Shown here: in pieces, positions 6,643 through 7,977 of the stretch
Position numbering within the stretch: position 1 is the first letter of the stretch
Layout of the letters: each line of letters begins with the position of its first letter
DNA from: Cytophagales bacterium
Lineage (GTDB): Bacteria; Bacteroidota; Bacteroidia; Cytophagales; Amoebophilaceae
Assembly: GCA_022360235.1 (NCBI GenBank)
Contig: JAKSDE010000246.1
Span: 1-7,977, forward strand
DNA: 7,977 nucleotides
Direction of reading: 5' to 3'
Program-made: the position numbers and the translations under genes
Notes under the pieces: model-generated
The model's database searches: none
What the model was told of the DNA's origin: nothing
Seen by the model: the letters and a program-made list of their open reading frames with translations, nothing else

Positions 6643-7417
6643 ATTCACAGGCTATTTGGTTTTCAAACTTAAGATTTACCCGTTCATACCTGTCCCCCCC
6701 TTTGTAGGGAAGGATTTTTTCGTAAAATAACTTTAGTTTTGCCAACTTATTTTCGACATTTTCAGGCTTACCAAATACTACCTCTTGTTTACCTACCTGC
6801 GTATCCATGATAATTTCCCCTTTTTTGTCTATATAGATTTGTGCAATCTGCGCACGCCAGAATGGGTCACGATCAATAAAGTGTAATAATTTCAACAAAG
6901 CTGCCCCATACGTACTATTTGTTAGATCTTCGCCTCTACTGCTCCATTTTGTTCCACTAATCAATACTACTCTCGCTGTATATTTGTCTGACAAAGGGAG
7001 CTGCTTCCCCTCTTCATCAATATACCTATCTTCCCCGTCTGAATGAATTATTCTCGCAATAGGCCTTCTCGGAACAATTTTTACTTTTAGCTTTCCTTTC
7101 CAGTTTTTATAAACAACAGCTTTCTTTACAAAGTTATGAGACTTTATAAAGTTTTCAATTTTTCTCGTTACTACCTCTTTGGTAGCTACGCCGTATATAG
7201 GGTCGCATTGGCTCGTCAATTGGTAAAGCATCTCGTGCTCTTCAATGAATCGCTGTGCTCCTCCCCCCATCACATGAATATCAATCGCTTGGCAGGTGCG
7301 CTCACTTTGTTTTTTCTCTGTAAAGCCAATGGCTATGACTACCACTGCCCCGCTTATTACTAGCCCCATCCCCTTTACTAATTTACGAATATTTGGTATC
7401 TTAGCAATAAAGGACAT
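6641..7417 (-). CDS. ftsQ: Cell division protein FtsQ
   Basis: FtsQ is a bitopic inner-membrane protein that links the cytoplasmic Z-ring to periplasmic septal synthesis through FtsB/FtsL and FtsW/FtsI. From ATG at 7417 the product has 258 residues: a short basic amino end, one membrane segment (about 16-32, GMGLVISGAVVVIAIGF), a POTRA region (about 44-119), then the beta domain. Bacteroidota-typical pieces are VYKNWKGKLKVKIVPRRPIARII, RYIDEEGKQLPLS and YTARVVLISG, and the end VNLKFENQIAC. A TTG at 7438 would add seven residues (MCNNRNK). It has a partial GAAGAG eight bases upstream, so it cannot be excluded; I prefer the ATG, which follows an A-rich stretch. ftsA follows after nine bases. 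In free-living relatives murC usually precedes ftsQ, but here only non-coding repeats do. Identification rests on conserved pattern plus operon position. Confidence 0.9.
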   Translation of the reverse strand: MSFIAKIPNIRKLVKGMGLVISGAVVVIAIGFTEKKQSERTCQAIDIHVMGGGAQRFIEEHEMLYQLTSQCDPIYGVATKEVVTRKIENFIKSHNFVKKAVVYKNWKGKLKVKIVPRRPIARIIHSDGEDRYIDEEGKQLPLSDKYTARVVLISGTKWSSRGEDLTNSTYGAALLKLLHFIDRDPFWRAQIAQIYIDKKGEIIMDTQVGKQEVVFGKPENVENKLAKLKLFYEKILPYKGGDRYERVNLKFENQIACE

Positions 7418-7530
7418 TTTATTTCTGTTATTACACAAATTTACGACTCTTCGCCCAGTTTATAAAGTTTCGGACTTCAAGGCTGACCTTCCGTGAAATA
7501 GCTTGACCGTTTACAAAGTAAGTTGATGAA

Positions 7531-7548
7531 AAAAATAGAGCTATTTTT
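7531..7548. repeat. AT-rich inverted repeat upstream of ftsQ
   Basis: AAAAATAG (7531-7538) and CTATTTTT (7541-7548) are perfect reverse complements two bases apart. It lies about 115 bp before the ftsQ start and could be an operator-like site or a cruciform/hairpin. With the downstream T-run it could also act as a weak terminator on either strand. Confidence 0.4.
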
Positions 7549-7590
7549 CTAAGAATTTTCTCTAAATAAAAAGACGCATCTAAGTTAATC

Positions 7591-7617
7591 GCTGTTTAGA
7601 GGTAATCTTACCACAGC
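7591..7617. repeat. Bulged hairpin upstream of ftsQ
   Basis: GCTGT (7591-7595) pairs with ACAGC (7613-7617), and inside it GGTAA (7601-7605) pairs with TTACC (7608-7612) around a TC turn, leaving a five-base bulge (TTAGA) on one side. All ten pairs are perfect. There is no tRNA-like arm set and no T-run after it. Function unknown. Confidence 0.4.
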
Positions 7618-7689
7618 ATGCGCTTATTAGGTAAAGCCATCACAAGCGGTGGGGGACATCTATTCAAGCAATTCAAAAATACATCGAAC

Positions 7690-7739
7690 AAAAAAAACAA
7701 ACCTAGCAATGGACCATTCATCCCTTGCGAACAAGAGGG
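7690..7739 (-). terminator. Terminator-like structure on the minus strand
   Basis: Read on the minus strand there is a stem (7739-7722; core CTTG/CAAG with a four-base loop, extended by CC/GG past a bulged base), then an 11-base palindrome AATGG-N-CCATT (7718-7708), and ten bases later a run of eight T (7697-7690). It could end transcription coming from the right edge of the window, isolating ftsQAZ from it. The T-run is not directly abutting the stem, so this is tentative. Confidence 0.3.
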
Positions 7740-7777
7740 CTTTCTGCATTGAATTGAAAAGAGGTAACAAGCAGTAT

Positions 7778-7852
7778 GTCGGGTAAGAGGGTGGTGTTGC
7801 CACCATCGTCTCCCCTAAGAACGCAGCAAGCAAGTTTCCCCGCACTGCCTTT
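7778..7852 (-). mobile_element. 3'-terminal fragment of a group II intron (domains V and VI)
   Basis: Domain V is at 7852-7819: exactly 34 nt, with a GAAA tetraloop on a GCGGG/CUUGC stem and a lower stem containing GCAG/CUGC. A 3-nt joiner UUA (7818-7816) follows. Domain VI (7815-7778) has GGGGAG pairing with CUU-A-CCC, leaving a single bulged A at 7784 as the branch-point candidate, above which UGGUG/CACCA closes a GCAA tetraloop. The intron would end ...CCCGAC at 7778, placing the branch A seventh from the 3' end and giving the expected AY terminus. The catalytic AGC triad of domain V does not read as AGC at its usual position. No reverse transcriptase frame or intron body is recognisable in the remaining 125 bases, so it is probably a dead remnant. 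Confidence 0.55.
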
Positions 7853-7879
7853 AGATTAGCAGAGTAGAATTATTTAAAT

Positions 7880-7977
7880 AGTCGACCCTTAAGAACGCTC
7901 GATGACTCTATTTTTGATGCGTTTTGCAACAGGCTAAGTTCGTCATTTATCGGGCTTAGCCCTTACTTTTTGTTCCC
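7880..7977. repeat. Right-edge repeat motifs shared with the left edge
   Basis: AGTCGACCCTTAAGAAC (7880-7896) is the reverse complement of bases 1-17 at 14 of 17 positions. TAAGTTCGTCATTTA (7935-7949) matches 17-31 directly at 13 of 15. GGGCTTAGCCC (7952-7962) is a perfect hairpin, and the following TTACTTTTTGTTCCC resembles the start of the same A/T-rich hairpin block seen at 71-93. The window probably ends inside another copy of the left-edge repeat family or its companion; the copy is cut by the window boundary. Confidence 0.4.

Larger units (their letters stand above)
7418..7977. other. Gene-free region upstream of ftsQ
   Basis: I find no credible coding sequence in this stretch. It holds two hairpins (7531-7548 and 7591-7617), a minus-strand T-run with adjoining palindromes (7690-7739), a group II intron 3' remnant (7778-7852) and an edge repeat (7880-7977). 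The ftsQ promoter must lie here or beyond. I see no convincing Bacteroidota box; TTACTTTG on the minus strand near 7512-7519 is a partial -7 box without a -33 partner. A minus-strand open frame at 7660-7845 is a by-product of the intron remnant. Confidence 0.6.

Noticed and set aside
6375..6707. 110-codon + strand open frame opposite the ftsA/ftsQ junction
   Set aside because: It is antisense to two well-conserved genes and contains no independent evidence of coding.
7591..7617. tRNA or tRNA fragment
   Set aside because: The pairing is a single bulged hairpin; there is no acceptor stem, no TTCGA-type loop and no anticodon arm around it.
7660..7845. Open frame of 61 codons on the minus strand as a small gene
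   Set aside because: Its first half is the translation of the domain V/VI fragment of a group II intron, a common source of false small ORFs, and the rest reads through hairpins and a T-run.
1..7977. CRISPR array, toxin-antitoxin pair, restriction system or other undescribed multi-gene system
   Set aside because: No regularly spaced repeats and no candidate effector genes exist; every long open frame is a recognisable housekeeping gene.

Overview
The window looks like a chromosome segment from a member of the Bacteroidota. The division proteins have phylum-typical features. FtsZ carries a C-terminal conserved peptide (EVPAYLRKN) followed by a roughly 30-residue tail ending in HDKVD. FtsQ has the Bacteroidota-type pattern DRYIDEEGKQLPLS...YTARVVLISG, and RodA reads VPEQSTDFIFCTIGEEHGW. 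Most genes lack Shine-Dalgarno sites. Degenerate non-coding repeats, a group II intron remnant, and the loss of the usual mur and mre neighbours would fit a reduced, rearranged genome, for example an intracellular symbiont of the Amoebophilus/Cardinium type. That placement is an inference from general resemblance and not proven by the sequence.

Layout. Positions 1-402 hold no credible gene. They contain a dispersed-repeat-like segment whose core (111-243) is a long imperfect palindrome, then a possible promoter for rodA. The + strand then carries rodA (TTG start), tpiA (triose-phosphate isomerase) and a complete Ldh2-family malate/lactate-type dehydrogenase ending at 3698. A 65-bp gap with no convincing terminator separates this set from a convergent minus-strand division operon, transcribed ftsQ > ftsA > ftsZ (7417 down to 3764). 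ftsQ and ftsA are 9 nt apart and ftsA and ftsZ 51 nt apart. From 7418 to 7977 there is no credible gene. This stretch holds AT-rich hairpins, a 3'-terminal group II intron fragment (domains V and VI, minus strand, degenerate domain V) and, at the edge, motifs resembling those at the left edge of the window.

How the genes work together. RodA is a lipid II polymerase for side-wall peptidoglycan. FtsZ forms the division ring, FtsA anchors it to the membrane, and FtsQ links it to the periplasmic divisome, so wall elongation and division genes face each other. TpiA and the dehydrogenase lie 42 bp apart and could form a small central-carbon/redox unit, with the dehydrogenase balancing NAD(P)H produced by lower glycolysis (inference). 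I see no new defence, secretion or toxin system. The unusual content is in the non-coding edges, where the repeats and intron remnant lie at the places where the usual operon partners (murC before ftsQ; mre/mrdA before rodA) are absent.
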